From: Blastococcus sp. DSM 46786
GTDB taxonomy: Bacteria > Actinomycetota > Actinomycetes > Mycobacteriales > Geodermatophilaceae
Assembly: GCF_900109665.1 (NCBI RefSeq)
Contig: NZ_FOAO01000006.1
Location: 62,001 to 126,000 of the forward strand
Direction of reading: 5' to 3'
Length of the DNA: 64,000 nucleotides
The position numbers and the translations under genes were made by a program. This document shows positions 26,885-35,943 of this stretch, one piece after another. Numbering within the stretch: position 1 is the first letter of the stretch; each line of letters opens with the position of its first letter. Below the pieces are notes generated by a model. It was not told the origin of the DNA. It searched no databases and was given only the letters and a program-made list of their open reading frames with translations.

Positions 26885-26999
26885 TTGACATGAGTCATGG
26901 CCGAAGGTTCATCATCCCTTCGGGTGAGAGTCGTCACGTGCACCGGACCTCCGGACACGACGACGGCGCCCACCCCCGTGGGGTGGGCGCCGTCGTCGT
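26885..26999 (+). ncRNA. Possible short transcript: perfect -35 hexamer to strong terminator
   Basis: TTGACA at 26885-26890 matches the consensus -35 on the forward strand; a -10 at the right spacing is weak (TTCATC, 26908-26913). About 45 nt further on a 20-bp terminator stem begins. Between them are small stems such as CCGAAGG/CCTTCGG (26901-26923). No coding gene follows on this strand. This could be a small RNA antisense to nothing, or chance. Confidence 0.2.
26957..26999. terminator. 20-bp terminator hairpin after the SRPBCC gene
   Basis: Perfect stem 26957-26976 with 26980-26999 and a 3-nt loop, ending 8 bp from the stop of the reverse-strand SRPBCC gene. Symmetric, so it would act on both strands. 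Confidence 0.85.
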
Positions 27000-27007
27000 C
27001 CCCGCGC

Positions 27008-27469
27008 TCAGCTGGGGCGCTGCACGTCACCGCGCCAGGCACCGGTCTCGGTGCCCCGGCTCTCGATGAACTCCTTGAACTTCTTCGCGTCGGCCTTGAT
27101 CTGCCGGTCGTCGAAGCCGAGCGCCGCGCCGGCCTTCTCGACCAGGCCCCCGGGCTCCCAGTCGATCTGGATCATCACGCGGGTCTTCGCGTCGTCCAGG
27201 CGGTGGAAGGTCACCACACCGGCGTGCTCGGCCTCGCCGCTGGTGCTGGTCCAGGCCACCCGCTCCTCGGGGTGCTGCTCGGTGATCTCCGCATCGAACT
27301 CGCGCTTGACGCCGTCGATGTTGGTGACCCAGTGGGTGTGGGTCTCGTCGATCTGCGTGATCTTCTCGACCCCGCCCATGAACTTCGGGAACGTCTCGAA
27401 CTGCGTCCACTGGTCGTAGGCGACGCGGATCGGGACGTCGACGTCGACGGACTCCTGCACGCTGGCCAC
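27008..27469 (-). CDS. SRPBCC (polyketide cyclase/dehydrase) family protein
   Basis: 153 residues with a START/SRPBCC fold: VQESVDVDVPIRVAYDQWTQ opens the first strand, FPKFMGGVEKITQID follows, and the C-terminal helix is GFDDRQIKADAKKFKEFIES. Members bind hydrophobic ligands or act as cyclases; this short subgroup is common in actinobacteria without known role. GTG 27469 is preferred over 27511 because AGGAG lies 9 nt upstream and the fold starts right after it. Confidence 0.85.
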   Translation of the reverse strand: MASVQESVDVDVPIRVAYDQWTQFETFPKFMGGVEKITQIDETHTHWVTNIDGVKREFDAEITEQHPEERVAWTSTSGEAEHAGVVTFHRLDDAKTRVMIQIDWEPGGLVEKAGAALGFDDRQIKADAKKFKEFIESRGTETGAWRGDVQRPS

Positions 27470-27550
27470 GTTCTCAGCTCCTCGTATCGCTGGGTTCGGT
27501 CGTGGGCCCACCTACCCCTGCGCCGAGGGGCCGACACGTGCAGCCGCCGG

Positions 27551-28711
27551 TCAGCGCAGCGCGGCCGCGATGCCGCCCCGCACCGGCCGGTCGGCCACGA
27601 GCAGCATCTGGGCCAGGTGGTAGGCGTCGGGCTGCCCCGCCCACGTGCCCTCGGCGACCTCCCCCGACGGCGTGAGCTCGTGGTGCCAGCTCCCCGTGAC
27701 GGGGTCGGCGAACCGCTCCTCGCCGTGCGCGCGCCAGCGGTCGGCGAGCTGCCGGTACCGCGCCTCCCCGGTGACCCGGGCCAGCACGACGGCGGCCGCG
27801 ACCGCCTCGCAGATGACCCAGTGCATGCGCGCGCCGACGACCGGCCGGTCGTCCCAGTCGAGGGTGTACGGGAAGCCGTCGGCCCCGTCGGCGGCCCAGC
27901 CCCGCGTCGCCGCGGCGTCGAAGAGCGCCACCGCGTCGTCGAGCAGCCAGGCCGGCGGGTCGGGCAGGGCCGCGCGCAGGTGCAGGGCGAGCCGGCCCCA
28001 CTCGAACTGGTGCCCGACCGTGACGCCGTAGGGCTGGAACGGGTCGGCCGGGCGGTCGCGGTTGTGGTCGGGCAGCGCCTCCCAGGCGGAGGTGAAGTGC
28101 TCGGGCAGCCGCCAGTCGCGCGCGCGGGCGAAGCCGTGCACGACGCGCTCCGTGCTGCGCAGCGCCTGCCCCCGCAGCCGGTCGGCCAGCGCCGCGTCGT
28201 CCACCGCGTCGGCGGCGGCGAGCACCGCCTCCACGCCGTGCATGTTCGCGTTGGCGCCGCGGTACCCCGACAACCTCGTCCAGCCGGCGTCCCACTCGTC
28301 GACCGCGAGCCCCGCGTCGGCGTCCCAGAACCGGCCCTGCCAGACGGCGAGCGCCTCCTCGAGCAGCGCCCGACCGCCGTCGACGCCGGCGGTGGTGGCC
28401 GTGGCGCCGGCCAGGACGACGAACGCGTGGACGTAGGCCGCCTTCGTCCCGTCGTCGCCCGCCGCGCACCAGCCGCCGTGGCGGGTGTCGCGCAGCGGCC
28501 CACCGCGCAGCGCGGCCACCCCGTGACGGGCCAGTTCGTCCGCGCCGGGCCGGCGCAGCAGGGTGGCCAGCCCGAACACGTGGGTCATCCGCGCGACGAT
28601 CCACGTCTCCTGCGGTCGCGGCAGCACCGTCCCGTCCGAGCCGAGGTACCCGAACCCGTCGGGCAGCCGGGATCGGGCAGCGAATTCCAAGAGCCCGTGG
28701 AGGTCGGTCAC
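27551..28711 (-). CDS. AGE-family (N-acylglucosamine 2-epimerase/YihS-like) sugar isomerase
   Basis: 386 residues, (alpha/alpha)6-barrel family. Features are ETWIVARMTHVFGLATL, GYRGANANMHGVEAVLAAAD, VTVGHQFEWGRLALHLR and the C-terminal MHWVICEAVAAAVVLARVTG and WAGQPDAYHLAQ. The paired histidines in GH-x-FEW and near QPDAYH correspond to catalytic His residues of YihS and mannose isomerases. It would interconvert aldose and ketose sugars (mannose-fructose or sulfoquinovose type); exact substrate is open. Divergent from the lipoprotein gene. Confidence 0.87.
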   Translation of the reverse strand: MTDLHGLLEFAARSRLPDGFGYLGSDGTVLPRPQETWIVARMTHVFGLATLLRRPGADELARHGVAALRGGPLRDTRHGGWCAAGDDGTKAAYVHAFVVLAGATATTAGVDGGRALLEEALAVWQGRFWDADAGLAVDEWDAGWTRLSGYRGANANMHGVEAVLAAADAVDDAALADRLRGQALRSTERVVHGFARARDWRLPEHFTSAWEALPDHNRDRPADPFQPYGVTVGHQFEWGRLALHLRAALPDPPAWLLDDAVALFDAAATRGWAADGADGFPYTLDWDDRPVVGARMHWVICEAVAAAVVLARVTGEARYRQLADRWRAHGEERFADPVTGSWHHELTPSGEVAEGTWAGQPDAYHLAQMLLVADRPVRGGIAAALR

Positions 28712-28826
28712 GTCGCCTGGCCTACCACGTCGCGCATGTCAGGTCGATGACGAAGCAGCCGGGCCGTGCGGTGGTCGGCCGACGGACGGGGAACTCACAG
28801 GGGCAAGGAGTCGGAAGGGGACGATC

Positions 28827-29393
28827 ATGGCAAGCAGTCGCACGCACACCTCCGGGGGCCGCGCCGCGGTGGTCGCCCTCGCCGCCGCCACGGGGCTGAT
28901 GCTCACCGGCTGCGGTGAGGACGAACCGGCGGCGGAGGGTTCCGCCGAGAACGTGCTCGGGGACGTCGCCGAGGACGAGGCACCCGAGGAGGAACCGGAG
29001 ATCCCGTTCGACGAGATCCCCGGCGACGAACTCGTGGAGCCCGCCTTCGACGGTCTCTACGATGACGAGTTCCTGGCCGACATCGACTCCTACCTGGAGC
29101 GCCCGGTCGTGCTCTCCGGTGAGGTCGCCGACCTGCTGACCGATGGGGTCTTCGCCATGACCGCGGCCGACGACCCGGGGATCGCACCGATCCTCGTGGT
29201 GACCAGCGATGCGGTTCCGGAGATCGCGGACGGCGTCCCGGTCACGGTGACCGGCACCCTCGAGGACGCCCTCGAGATGGGCGCCGTCGAGCAGATGCCG
29301 GACTTCGAACTCGACGATCCGCTGTTCGAGCAGTACGCGGGCGCTCCGTTCGTCTTCGCCGAGACCGTCGAGGTCTCCCCGGCCGCCGGCTGA
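28827..29393 (+). CDS. Acidic lipoprotein of unknown function
   Basis: 188 residues. The signal peptide ends in a clear lipobox LMLTGCGED, so the protein should be anchored to the outer face of the membrane. After an acidic linker comes a compact domain (about 60-185) with SYLERPVVLSGEVADLLTDG and GVPVTVTGTLEDAL, suggesting an OB-like beta fold. GGAAGGGG lies 6 nt before the ATG. A 32-nt palindromic terminator follows by 1 bp. No relation to neighbours is evident. Confidence 0.75.
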   Translation: MASSRTHTSGGRAAVVALAAATGLMLTGCGEDEPAAEGSAENVLGDVAEDEAPEEEPEIPFDEIPGDELVEPAFDGLYDDEFLADIDSYLERPVVLSGEVADLLTDGVFAMTAADDPGIAPILVVTSDAVPEIADGVPVTVTGTLEDALEMGAVEQMPDFELDDPLFEQYAGAPFVFAETVEVSPAAG

Positions 29394-29394
29394 C

Positions 29395-29426
29395 CCGCCC
29401 GCTGGACGGATCCGTCCAGCGGGCGG
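29395..29426. terminator. 32-nt perfect palindrome after the lipoprotein gene
   Basis: Two 16-nt arms meeting at GGATCC form a perfect hairpin starting 1 nt after the stop codon. It lies between convergent transcription units (lipoprotein gene and bkd operon). Confidence 0.8.
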
Positions 29427-29540
29427 CGCGGCGCGCGCTCCCGTCGGCACCCGCTGGACCGGCCGTGGCTCCGGCCCGCAGGATCAGCCCGGGGACGCCG
29501 CACGGGCTGCGTCCGCAGCCGTCAGCCTGCCGCCCCCCGA

Positions 29541-31070
29541 TCAGAACGCCAGCGCCGCCCCCGGATCGTGAAGCATCGCGCCGACATCGGCCAGGAACCG
29601 CGAGCCCAGCTCGCCGTCGACGATCCGGTGGTCGAAGCTCAGCGCCAGCTGGGTCACCTGCCGCGGCCGCACCGTGCCCTTGTGCACCCACGGCATCTCG
29701 CGCACGGCACCGAAGGCCAGGATCGCCGACTCCCCCGGGTTGAGGATGGGCGTGCCGGTGTCGACGCCGAAGACGCCCACGTTGGTGATGGTCAGCGTGC
29801 CGCCGGCCATGTCCTCCGGCGCGGTGCGGCCGGCCCGCGAGGTCTCGGTCAGCTCGGCCAGGGCGCCCGCCAGCTCGGCCAGGGTGAGCCGCCCGGCGTC
29901 CTTGATGTTGGGGACGATCAGCCCGCGCGGCGTGGCCGCGGCGATGCCGAGGTTGACCTGCCCGTGGACGACGATCTCCTGCGCCGCCTCGTCCCAGGAG
30001 CTGTTCACCACCGGGTGCCGTCGCGCGGCCAGGAGCACCGCCTTGGCCACGAACAGCAGCGGGCTGACCTTCACCCCGGCGAGCTCCGGCCGGGCGGCGA
30101 GCCGGGTGCGCAGTTTCATCATGCGGGTGACGTCGACGGCGAGGAACTCGGTGACGTGCGGCGCGGTGAAGGCGCTGGCCACCATCGCGGCCGCGGTGGC
30201 CTTGCGGACACCCTTGACCGGGATGCGCTGCTCGCCGGCGGTGGCCGCCACAGGGGCCTGGGCGGCAGCGGAGCCGTCGGAGCGCGCGGCGACCGCGGCA
30301 TCGACGTCGGCCCGGGTGATGCACCCGTCGGTGCCCGTTCCCGAGACGGTGGTGAGGTCCACGCCGAGGTCCTTGGCGTACTTGCGGACCGGCGGCTTGG
30401 CCAGCGGGCGGGGGCCCCGCCGGCCGGGCGCGGAGCCCCGCCCCGGTGCGGCGTCCTCCCGGCGCGCCGCGGCCTCGGCCTGCCGGCCGACCTCCAGCCC
30501 GCCGTGGCGCACCGGCTTGCTGCGCATGTCGGGGGCGGTCGCCAGCAGCGGCGGGCCGTCGTCGGAGGGCAGCGAAGGCCGGTCGGTCCCGCCCGAGCCG
30601 TAGTCCGCACCGGGCAGCGCGGTCGCGCGGGCGGCCGCCGCGGCACCCGAGCGGCGCGGCCGGCGGCGGGCCTCGGTGGTGCGCGGGCCGTAGCCCACCA
30701 GGACGGCGGTCCGGCCGCCCGGGGCGGCTCCGCCGATCAGCCCCGCGGCCGGCTCCTCGCCGGCGGCGGCCCCCTCGTCGACCGGCTCCGCCGCCGGGGC
30801 TGCACCGCCGGTGCCTCCCCCACCCGCCCCGCCGGTGTCGATGGTGATGATCGGCGCGCCGACGTCGACCATCGTCCCCGCCTCGTGCAGCAGCTCGACG
30901 ACGGTGCCGGCCCACGGCGAGGGCAGCTCGACGGCGGCCTTGGCCGTCTCCACCTCGCACAGCGGCTGGTTGACCGTGACGGTGTCGCCGACGGCCACCA
31001 TCCACTGGAGGATCTCGCCCTCGGTGAGCCCCTCCCCGACGTCGGGCAGCTTGAACTGTCGCTGGGTCAT
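29541..31070 (-). CDS. bkdC: Branched-chain 2-oxoacid dehydrogenase E2 (dihydrolipoamide acyltransferase)
   Basis: 509 residues. The lipoyl domain (1-80) carries Lys44 in VETAKAAVELP. A long Ala/Gly/Pro and Arg-rich linker (about 80-210) includes TAVLVGYGPRT, a motif seen in actinobacterial E2 proteins. The peripheral-subunit-binding domain follows (VRKYAKDLGVDLTTVSGTG, about 215-255). The C-terminal catalytic domain has SFDHRIVDGELG, with the catalytic His and Asp. It transfers the acyl group from E1 to CoA. It starts 3 bp after bkdB ends; E3 is not in the window. Confidence 0.93.
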   Translation of the reverse strand: MTQRQFKLPDVGEGLTEGEILQWMVAVGDTVTVNQPLCEVETAKAAVELPSPWAGTVVELLHEAGTMVDVGAPIITIDTGGAGGGGTGGAAPAAEPVDEGAAAGEEPAAGLIGGAAPGGRTAVLVGYGPRTTEARRRPRRSGAAAAARATALPGADYGSGGTDRPSLPSDDGPPLLATAPDMRSKPVRHGGLEVGRQAEAAARREDAAPGRGSAPGRRGPRPLAKPPVRKYAKDLGVDLTTVSGTGTDGCITRADVDAAVAARSDGSAAAQAPVAATAGEQRIPVKGVRKATAAAMVASAFTAPHVTEFLAVDVTRMMKLRTRLAARPELAGVKVSPLLFVAKAVLLAARRHPVVNSSWDEAAQEIVVHGQVNLGIAAATPRGLIVPNIKDAGRLTLAELAGALAELTETSRAGRTAPEDMAGGTLTITNVGVFGVDTGTPILNPGESAILAFGAVREMPWVHKGTVRPRQVTQLALSFDHRIVDGELGSRFLADVGAMLHDPGAALAF

Positions 31071-31073
31071 GGT

Positions 31074-32054
31074 TCAGAGCTCCATCGCGCGGTCGACGGC
31101 GTCCAGCACCCGGTCGAGATCGGGGAGGTACTCCTCCTCGAGCTTCGACGGCGGGTAGGGCGTGTCGAAGCCCCCGACCCGCAGCACCGGCGCCTCCAGG
31201 GAGTGGAAGCAGGCCTCGGTCACGCGGGCGGCGATCTCCGCGCCCAGCCCGAGCGTCACCGGCGCCTCGTGGACGACGACGCAGCGGCCGGTGCGGCGCA
31301 CCGACTCGAACACCGGCTCCAGGTCCAGCGGCGAGACCGTGCGCAGGTCGACGACCTCCAGGGAGCGCCCCTCCCCGGCGACCGCCTCGGCGGCCTGCAG
31401 CGCCGTCTTCACCATGGGGCCGTAGGCCAGCACGGTGACGTCGTCCCCGCCGCGGACGACCCGGGAGGCGAAGAGCGGGTCGGGCGTGGCGTCGGTGTCG
31501 ACCTCCGCCTTCTCCCAGTACCGCCGCTTGGGCTCGAGGAAGACGATCGGGTCGGGGTGGGCGATCGCCTGCTGGATGCCCCAGTAGGCGTCGACCGGGT
31601 TGCTGACGGCGACCACCTTGAGCCCGGCGGTGTGCGCGAAGTAGGCCTCGGGGCTCTCGCTGTGGTGCTCGACGGCCCCGATACCGCCGCCGAAGGGGAT
31701 GCGGATGACGATCGGCATCGGCAGCCGACCCTTGGACCGGGCGTGCATCTTGGCCACCTGGGTGACGATCTGGTTGTAGGCGGGGAAGACGAACCCGTCG
31801 AACTGGATCTCGCAGACCGGCCGGTAGCCGCGCATCGCCAGCCCCACGGCGGTGCCCAGGATCCCGGCCTCGGCCAGCGGCGTGTCGACGACGCGGGCCT
31901 CCCCGAAGTCCTTCTGCAGGCCGTCGGTGATGCGGAAGACACCGCCGAGCTTGCCGATGTCCTCGCCCATGAGCACGACCTTGGCGTCGTCCTCCATCGC
32001 CTTGCGCAGGCCGAGGTTGAGGGCCTTGCCGATGGTCAGGGTGTCGGTGCTCAT
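31074..32054 (-). CDS. bkdB: Branched-chain 2-oxoacid dehydrogenase E1 beta
   Basis: 326 residues. GEDIGKLGGVFRITDGLQKDF, DTPLAEAGILGTAVGLAMRG, RIPFGGGIGAVEHHSES and FLEPKRRYW are E1-beta signatures; the His pair in EHHSE contacts the reaction centre. The ATG at 32054 overlaps the bkdA stop (ATGA), fixing the start. With BkdA it forms the alpha2beta2 thiamine-diphosphate decarboxylase. Confidence 0.95.
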   Translation of the reverse strand: MSTDTLTIGKALNLGLRKAMEDDAKVVLMGEDIGKLGGVFRITDGLQKDFGEARVVDTPLAEAGILGTAVGLAMRGYRPVCEIQFDGFVFPAYNQIVTQVAKMHARSKGRLPMPIVIRIPFGGGIGAVEHHSESPEAYFAHTAGLKVVAVSNPVDAYWGIQQAIAHPDPIVFLEPKRRYWEKAEVDTDATPDPLFASRVVRGGDDVTVLAYGPMVKTALQAAEAVAGEGRSLEVVDLRTVSPLDLEPVFESVRRTGRCVVVHEAPVTLGLGAEIAARVTEACFHSLEAPVLRVGGFDTPYPPSKLEEEYLPDLDRVLDAVDRAMEL

Positions 32055-33190
32055 TCGCCGGCCTCCTCGAAGCTCGCGCGGTAGGCGACGAACTCGTCGC
32101 GCTGGGCGGCCAGCCACGGGGTCTGCTCCGCGTAGACGGTGTCGAACATCGACGCCGGGTCCGGGTCGGGCATGTCGACGGTGCCGCTGCGGATCCGCTC
32201 GGCGAGCTCGTCGGCCTCGCGCTCGACCGCGTCGAAGAACGCCGCGTCGGCCTTGTCCTGCCGGGAGAGGTGCGCCTTCAGCCGGGCGATGGGGTCGCGC
32301 AGCTTCCACTCCTCCAGCTCGCTGGCCAGCCGGTAGCGGGTGGGGTCGTCGGAGGTGGTGTGCGCCCCCATGCGGTAGGTGAACGCCTCGATGAAGGTCG
32401 GGCCCTGGCCCTCGCGCGCGGCCTGCAGCGCCTGGCGCGTCACGGCCAGGACGGCGAGGACGTCGTTGCCGTCGACGCGGACGCCGGGGAACCCGAAGCC
32501 GGCCGCCCGCTGGTACAGCGGGACCCGCGACTGCCGCTCGAGCGGGACGCTGATCGCGTACTGGTTGTTCTGGCAGAAGAAGACGACGGGGGCGGAGAAA
32601 CTCGCCGCCCAGATCATCGCCTCGTTGACCTCGCCCTGGCTGGTGGCGCCGTCACCGAGGAACGCCAGCGTCGCGTTCTCGGCGCCGTCGCGCTGCAGGC
32701 CCATGGCGTAGCCGGTGGCGTGCAGGGTCTGCGCGCCGATGACCACGGTGTAGAGGTTGAAACCGGTGGCCACCGGGTCCCAGCCGCCGTTGTCCACGCC
32801 GCGGAACAGACTGATGACGTGCAGCGGGTCGACCCCGCGGGTCCAGGCGACGCCGTGCTCGCGGTAGGTCGGGAACGCCATGTCCGAAGCGGCCATCGCG
32901 CGGCCGGCGCCGACCTGCGCCGCCTCCTGGCCCAGCAGCGAGGCCCAGATGCCGAGCTCGCCCTGCCGCTGCAGGGCGGTCGCCTCGACGTCCCACCGGC
33001 GGACCAGGACCAGGTCGCGGTAGAGGTCGCGCAGCTCCTCGTCGGAGATCTCCAGCGCGTAGTCGGGGTGCTCGACCCGCTCGCCCTCGGGCGTGAGCAG
33101 CTGGACCAGCTGGGACCGCTGCGGCAGGTGGGGGGCGTCGGCCCCCGGGACGGGGTCGACCATCTCGGTGGTCTCTGGCAACGCTGTCAC
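32051..33190 (-). CDS. bkdA: Branched-chain 2-oxoacid dehydrogenase E1 alpha
   Basis: 379 residues. The thiamine-diphosphate motif is GDGATSQGEVNEAM ending in FFCQNNQYAIS. YREHGVAWTRGVD and MGAHTTSDDPTRYR, the phosphorylation-loop region of the eukaryotic enzyme, are present. It decarboxylates the keto acids of valine, leucine and isoleucine. GAGGAG lies 9 nt before GTG 33190. First gene of bkdABC and divergent from an Lrp/AsnC regulator, which probably controls it. Confidence 0.95.
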   Translation of the reverse strand: MTALPETTEMVDPVPGADAPHLPQRSQLVQLLTPEGERVEHPDYALEISDEELRDLYRDLVLVRRWDVEATALQRQGELGIWASLLGQEAAQVGAGRAMAASDMAFPTYREHGVAWTRGVDPLHVISLFRGVDNGGWDPVATGFNLYTVVIGAQTLHATGYAMGLQRDGAENATLAFLGDGATSQGEVNEAMIWAASFSAPVVFFCQNNQYAISVPLERQSRVPLYQRAAGFGFPGVRVDGNDVLAVLAVTRQALQAAREGQGPTFIEAFTYRMGAHTTSDDPTRYRLASELEEWKLRDPIARLKAHLSRQDKADAAFFDAVEREADELAERIRSGTVDMPDPDPASMFDTVYAEQTPWLAAQRDEFVAYRASFEEAGE

Positions 33191-33334
33191 CGGTCGCGCT
33201 CCTCGCCGTCGGCCACCGACGCCGGGGTCACCGGCGATGCGGTGGTGCTGGACGTTCCGACCCGCCGGGTGTGGCGGCCCTCACACATCCTGGCACGGCC
33301 GCCCCGCCGCTCGCCACCCCCGCGGCACGACGAT

Positions 33335-33406
33335 CTGCGCAGGGCTCCCTCGGGAGATTGCGCAGAAAGGTGCCCACGCGCGGTCCGGAGCTGCCAGACT
33401 GCGCAG
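33335..33406. promoter_or_regulatory. Three TGCGCA sites between bkdA and the Lrp regulator
   Basis: CTGCGCAG occurs at 33335-33342 and 33399-33406, and TTGCGCAG at 33358-33365. Centres are 23 and 41 bp apart. Repeated short palindromes on one stretch of a divergent promoter fit the multimeric binding of Lrp/AsnC proteins. The third copy lies directly before the regulator's start codon, consistent with autoregulation. Inference. Confidence 0.55.
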
Positions 33407-33407
33407 C

Positions 33408-33887
33408 GTGCCGGAGATCGACGCCACGGATGCGCGACTGCTGCTGGCCCTCACCGAGGACCCGCGGGCCAGCGTGATGGCGCTCTCGCAGCGGCTGGGC
33501 CTCGCCCGCAACACCGTGCAGAGCCGGCTCGCCCGGCTCGAGAGCAACGGCGTCCTCGGCCCGCTGGACCAGCGGGTCCGCCCGGAGGCCCTGGGCCACC
33601 GGCTGGCTGCCTACATGTCGGTGCAGGTGGCGCAGCGCGGGCTGGCCGAGGTCAGCGATGCGCTCGCCGGGCTCCCCGAGGTCCTCGAGGTGACCGGCCT
33701 GTCGGGGGCCACCGACCTGCTCGTCCACGTGGTGGCCACCGACGCCGACCACCTGTGGCGCATCACCGAGGCGGTGCTGGCCATCCCGGGCGTCCAGCGG
33801 GTGGACACCGCCCTGGCGATGCGCCGGTTCGTCGAGCGGCGCGTGGGCCCGCTGCTGCACCGCGCCGCCGGGCCGCCTCCCGGCTGA
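33408..33887 (+). CDS. Lrp/AsnC-family regulator of the bkd operon
   Basis: 159 residues. The N-terminal winged helix has DATDARLLLALTEDPRASVM and recognition helix GLARNTVQSRLARLESNGVL. The C-terminal RAM domain includes VTGLSGATDLLVHVVATD, expected to bind amino acids or keto acids. Its position, divergent from bkdABC, is that of BkdR-type activators in other bacteria. GTG 33408 is the start; three TGCGCA palindromes lie upstream. Confidence 0.9.
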   Translation: MPEIDATDARLLLALTEDPRASVMALSQRLGLARNTVQSRLARLESNGVLGPLDQRVRPEALGHRLAAYMSVQVAQRGLAEVSDALAGLPEVLEVTGLSGATDLLVHVVATDADHLWRITEAVLAIPGVQRVDTALAMRRFVERRVGPLLHRAAGPPPG

Positions 33888-33961
33888 CCCACCCGTTCCA
33901 GGCCCGGCGCGTCACCCCGGAGGGCGAGGTGGGCCCGCGGGGGCCCGATCTAGGGTGCGCC

Positions 33962-35896
33962 GTGCCCATCCGCCGGCCGCGCCGCGCCGCGTCGCTGCTC
34001 GTCGTCGCCCTCGTCGCCGTGCTGGGCCTCGCGGGGTGCGCCCCGGAGGTCGTCGACGGCACCATCGAGCCCTTCACCAGCACCGGTGGCGACCTGGTGG
34101 GCCGGGAGCCCTGCCCGGCGAGCGAGTTCGAGTGCATCACCCTCACCGTGCCGGCGGACCACCGTGCGGCCGCGTCACCCGCCTGGGAGGTCACCTTCGC
34201 GCTGCGCCCGGCCGACGTCGAGGCCCGCGGGGTCCTGGTGACGGCGACCGGCGGCCCCGGCTCCAGCGGCATCGCGCTGGCCGACCGCTACACCTCGGCC
34301 ATGGACCCGGAGATCACCGACCACTACGACCTGGTCTTCTTCGACCAGCGGGGCATCGGCCGGTCGGAGCCGTTCGTCTGCGACCGCGCGCTCTCCTCCT
34401 TCGAGGAGGTGCTCGACGCCTCGTCCGACGCCGGCGAGCGGGACGGCTACGCCGCGGCGGCCGAGCGGTTCGCGGGGAACTGCTTCGCCGAGGCCGGCGT
34501 CGCGCCCTCCGACGCACCCCTGTTCGCCACCGCGCAGGCCGCGGAGGACCTCGAGGTGTTCCGCCGCTGGTACGGCGCGGAGCGGCTGGTGCTCTACGGA
34601 GAGAGCTACGGCACCCAGTTCCAGCAGGCCTACGCCGCGGCCCACCCCGACCGCGTCGAGAGCCTCGTGCTCGACGGCGTCGTCGACCTGCAGACCCCCC
34701 TGCGGTCCTTCGCCGCCGAGAGCGCGCGGGCCTACAGCGACGTGCTGGCCGCCACCCTGGCCGGCTGCGACGCCGAGCCCGTGTGCGCCGAGGACGGCCC
34801 GGGCGCGTCGGCGGCCGCCTACGACGCGCTGGCCGCCGAGCTCCGCGCCGCACCCCGGCCCTACGACCACCCCCTGGCCGACGGCGGCACCGAGGAGCGC
34901 GAGCTCACCCTCGAGGAGCTCGAGGGCGCGGCGATGGCCTCGCTGAGCAGCCCGCACGCCCGCCGCCAGCTGCAGCGGGCGCTCAACGCCGCGGCCGGCG
35001 GCGACGAGCTGCCGCTGGCCCGGCTGGCCGCGGCCACCGCGGGCGCCGATCCCGAGACCGGGGAGGTGGCCGTCGACCCCTCCTTCTCCCCCGCGTTGTT
35101 CTACGCGGTGGAGTGCCAGGACTACCCGACCGTGCCCGACGGCAGCACCGGCCGGGCGGAGCTCGACCGCTGGCTGGACTCCGCCGCCGCCGACGGCGTC
35201 GCCGGGGTACGGCTGGACGACGTCTACTACGGCGACCTGCCCTGCCTGTTCTGGCCGCGCGGGGAGGAGCCGGTGCGCCCGCCCGCGGCGATCGCCGACC
35301 CGCCGTACCCGCTGCTGCTGCTGACCGCCGACACCGACCCGAACACCCCGGCCGGCAACGCGCAGCGGGTGCTCGAGCGGGCGCCCACCGACGCCGCGCT
35401 CCTCGTCCTCACCGACGGCCCGCACGTCCTCTACGGCTGGGGCTACGCCTGCGTCGACCGGGCGGTCACCCGGCTGGTCACCACCGGCCGGCTGCCCGCC
35501 CGGCCCGTCACCACCTGCACCGACAGCCTGGCCGAGGCCTACGTCCCGCTGCCGCCGGCGTCCGCCGCCGGCTATGACGACCCGTGGGAGACCGTCGACC
35601 TCCTGCTGGCCGAGCTCCTCGGTCCCTCCTTCGAGGCCTGGCCCGGCACGGACGCCCTCGACCTCGGCTGCCCGGCCGGCGGGAACGCCGGGTACCGGAT
35701 CACCATGGCGGGCGCGGTGCGCATCGCGCTGGACGGCTGCGCCTGGACGCCGGGGGCGCCGGTCGACGGCGTGGCCACGGTCGCCGACGGCGGGACCGGC
35801 GAGGTCACCCTCGACGTGACGCTACCCTTCGCCGAACTCACCCTCTCGGGCGACGGCAACCTCGGTGGGACCTTCCGCGGGGAGCGCGTGCGCTGA
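33962..35896 (+). CDS. Secreted alpha/beta-hydrolase lipoprotein (tripeptidyl aminopeptidase-like)
   Basis: 644 residues. The signal peptide ends in VLGLAGCAPE, a lipobox. The alpha/beta-hydrolase core has the nucleophile in YGESYGTQF, an HGxP-like oxyanion region in TGGPGSSG, the acid in LTADTDPNTP and the catalytic His in DGPHVLYGWG. The TAP C-terminal domain follows; the last 120 residues form an extra beta-rich domain (about 520-644). TAGGGT 5 nt before GTG 33962 suggests a leaderless message. It probably releases amino acids or short peptides outside the cell. Confidence 0.88.
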   Translation: MPIRRPRRAASLLVVALVAVLGLAGCAPEVVDGTIEPFTSTGGDLVGREPCPASEFECITLTVPADHRAAASPAWEVTFALRPADVEARGVLVTATGGPGSSGIALADRYTSAMDPEITDHYDLVFFDQRGIGRSEPFVCDRALSSFEEVLDASSDAGERDGYAAAAERFAGNCFAEAGVAPSDAPLFATAQAAEDLEVFRRWYGAERLVLYGESYGTQFQQAYAAAHPDRVESLVLDGVVDLQTPLRSFAAESARAYSDVLAATLAGCDAEPVCAEDGPGASAAAYDALAAELRAAPRPYDHPLADGGTEERELTLEELEGAAMASLSSPHARRQLQRALNAAAGGDELPLARLAAATAGADPETGEVAVDPSFSPALFYAVECQDYPTVPDGSTGRAELDRWLDSAAADGVAGVRLDDVYYGDLPCLFWPRGEEPVRPPAAIADPPYPLLLLTADTDPNTPAGNAQRVLERAPTDAALLVLTDGPHVLYGWGYACVDRAVTRLVTTGRLPARPVTTCTDSLAEAYVPLPPASAAGYDDPWETVDLLLAELLGPSFEAWPGTDALDLGCPAGGNAGYRITMAGAVRIALDGCAWTPGAPVDGVATVADGGTGEVTLDVTLPFAELTLSGDGNLGGTFRGERVR

Positions 35897-35943
35897 GCCT
35901 GCGGTCGGGTGTGCCGTGGCAGCCGGCGGGTAGGGCACCGCCC

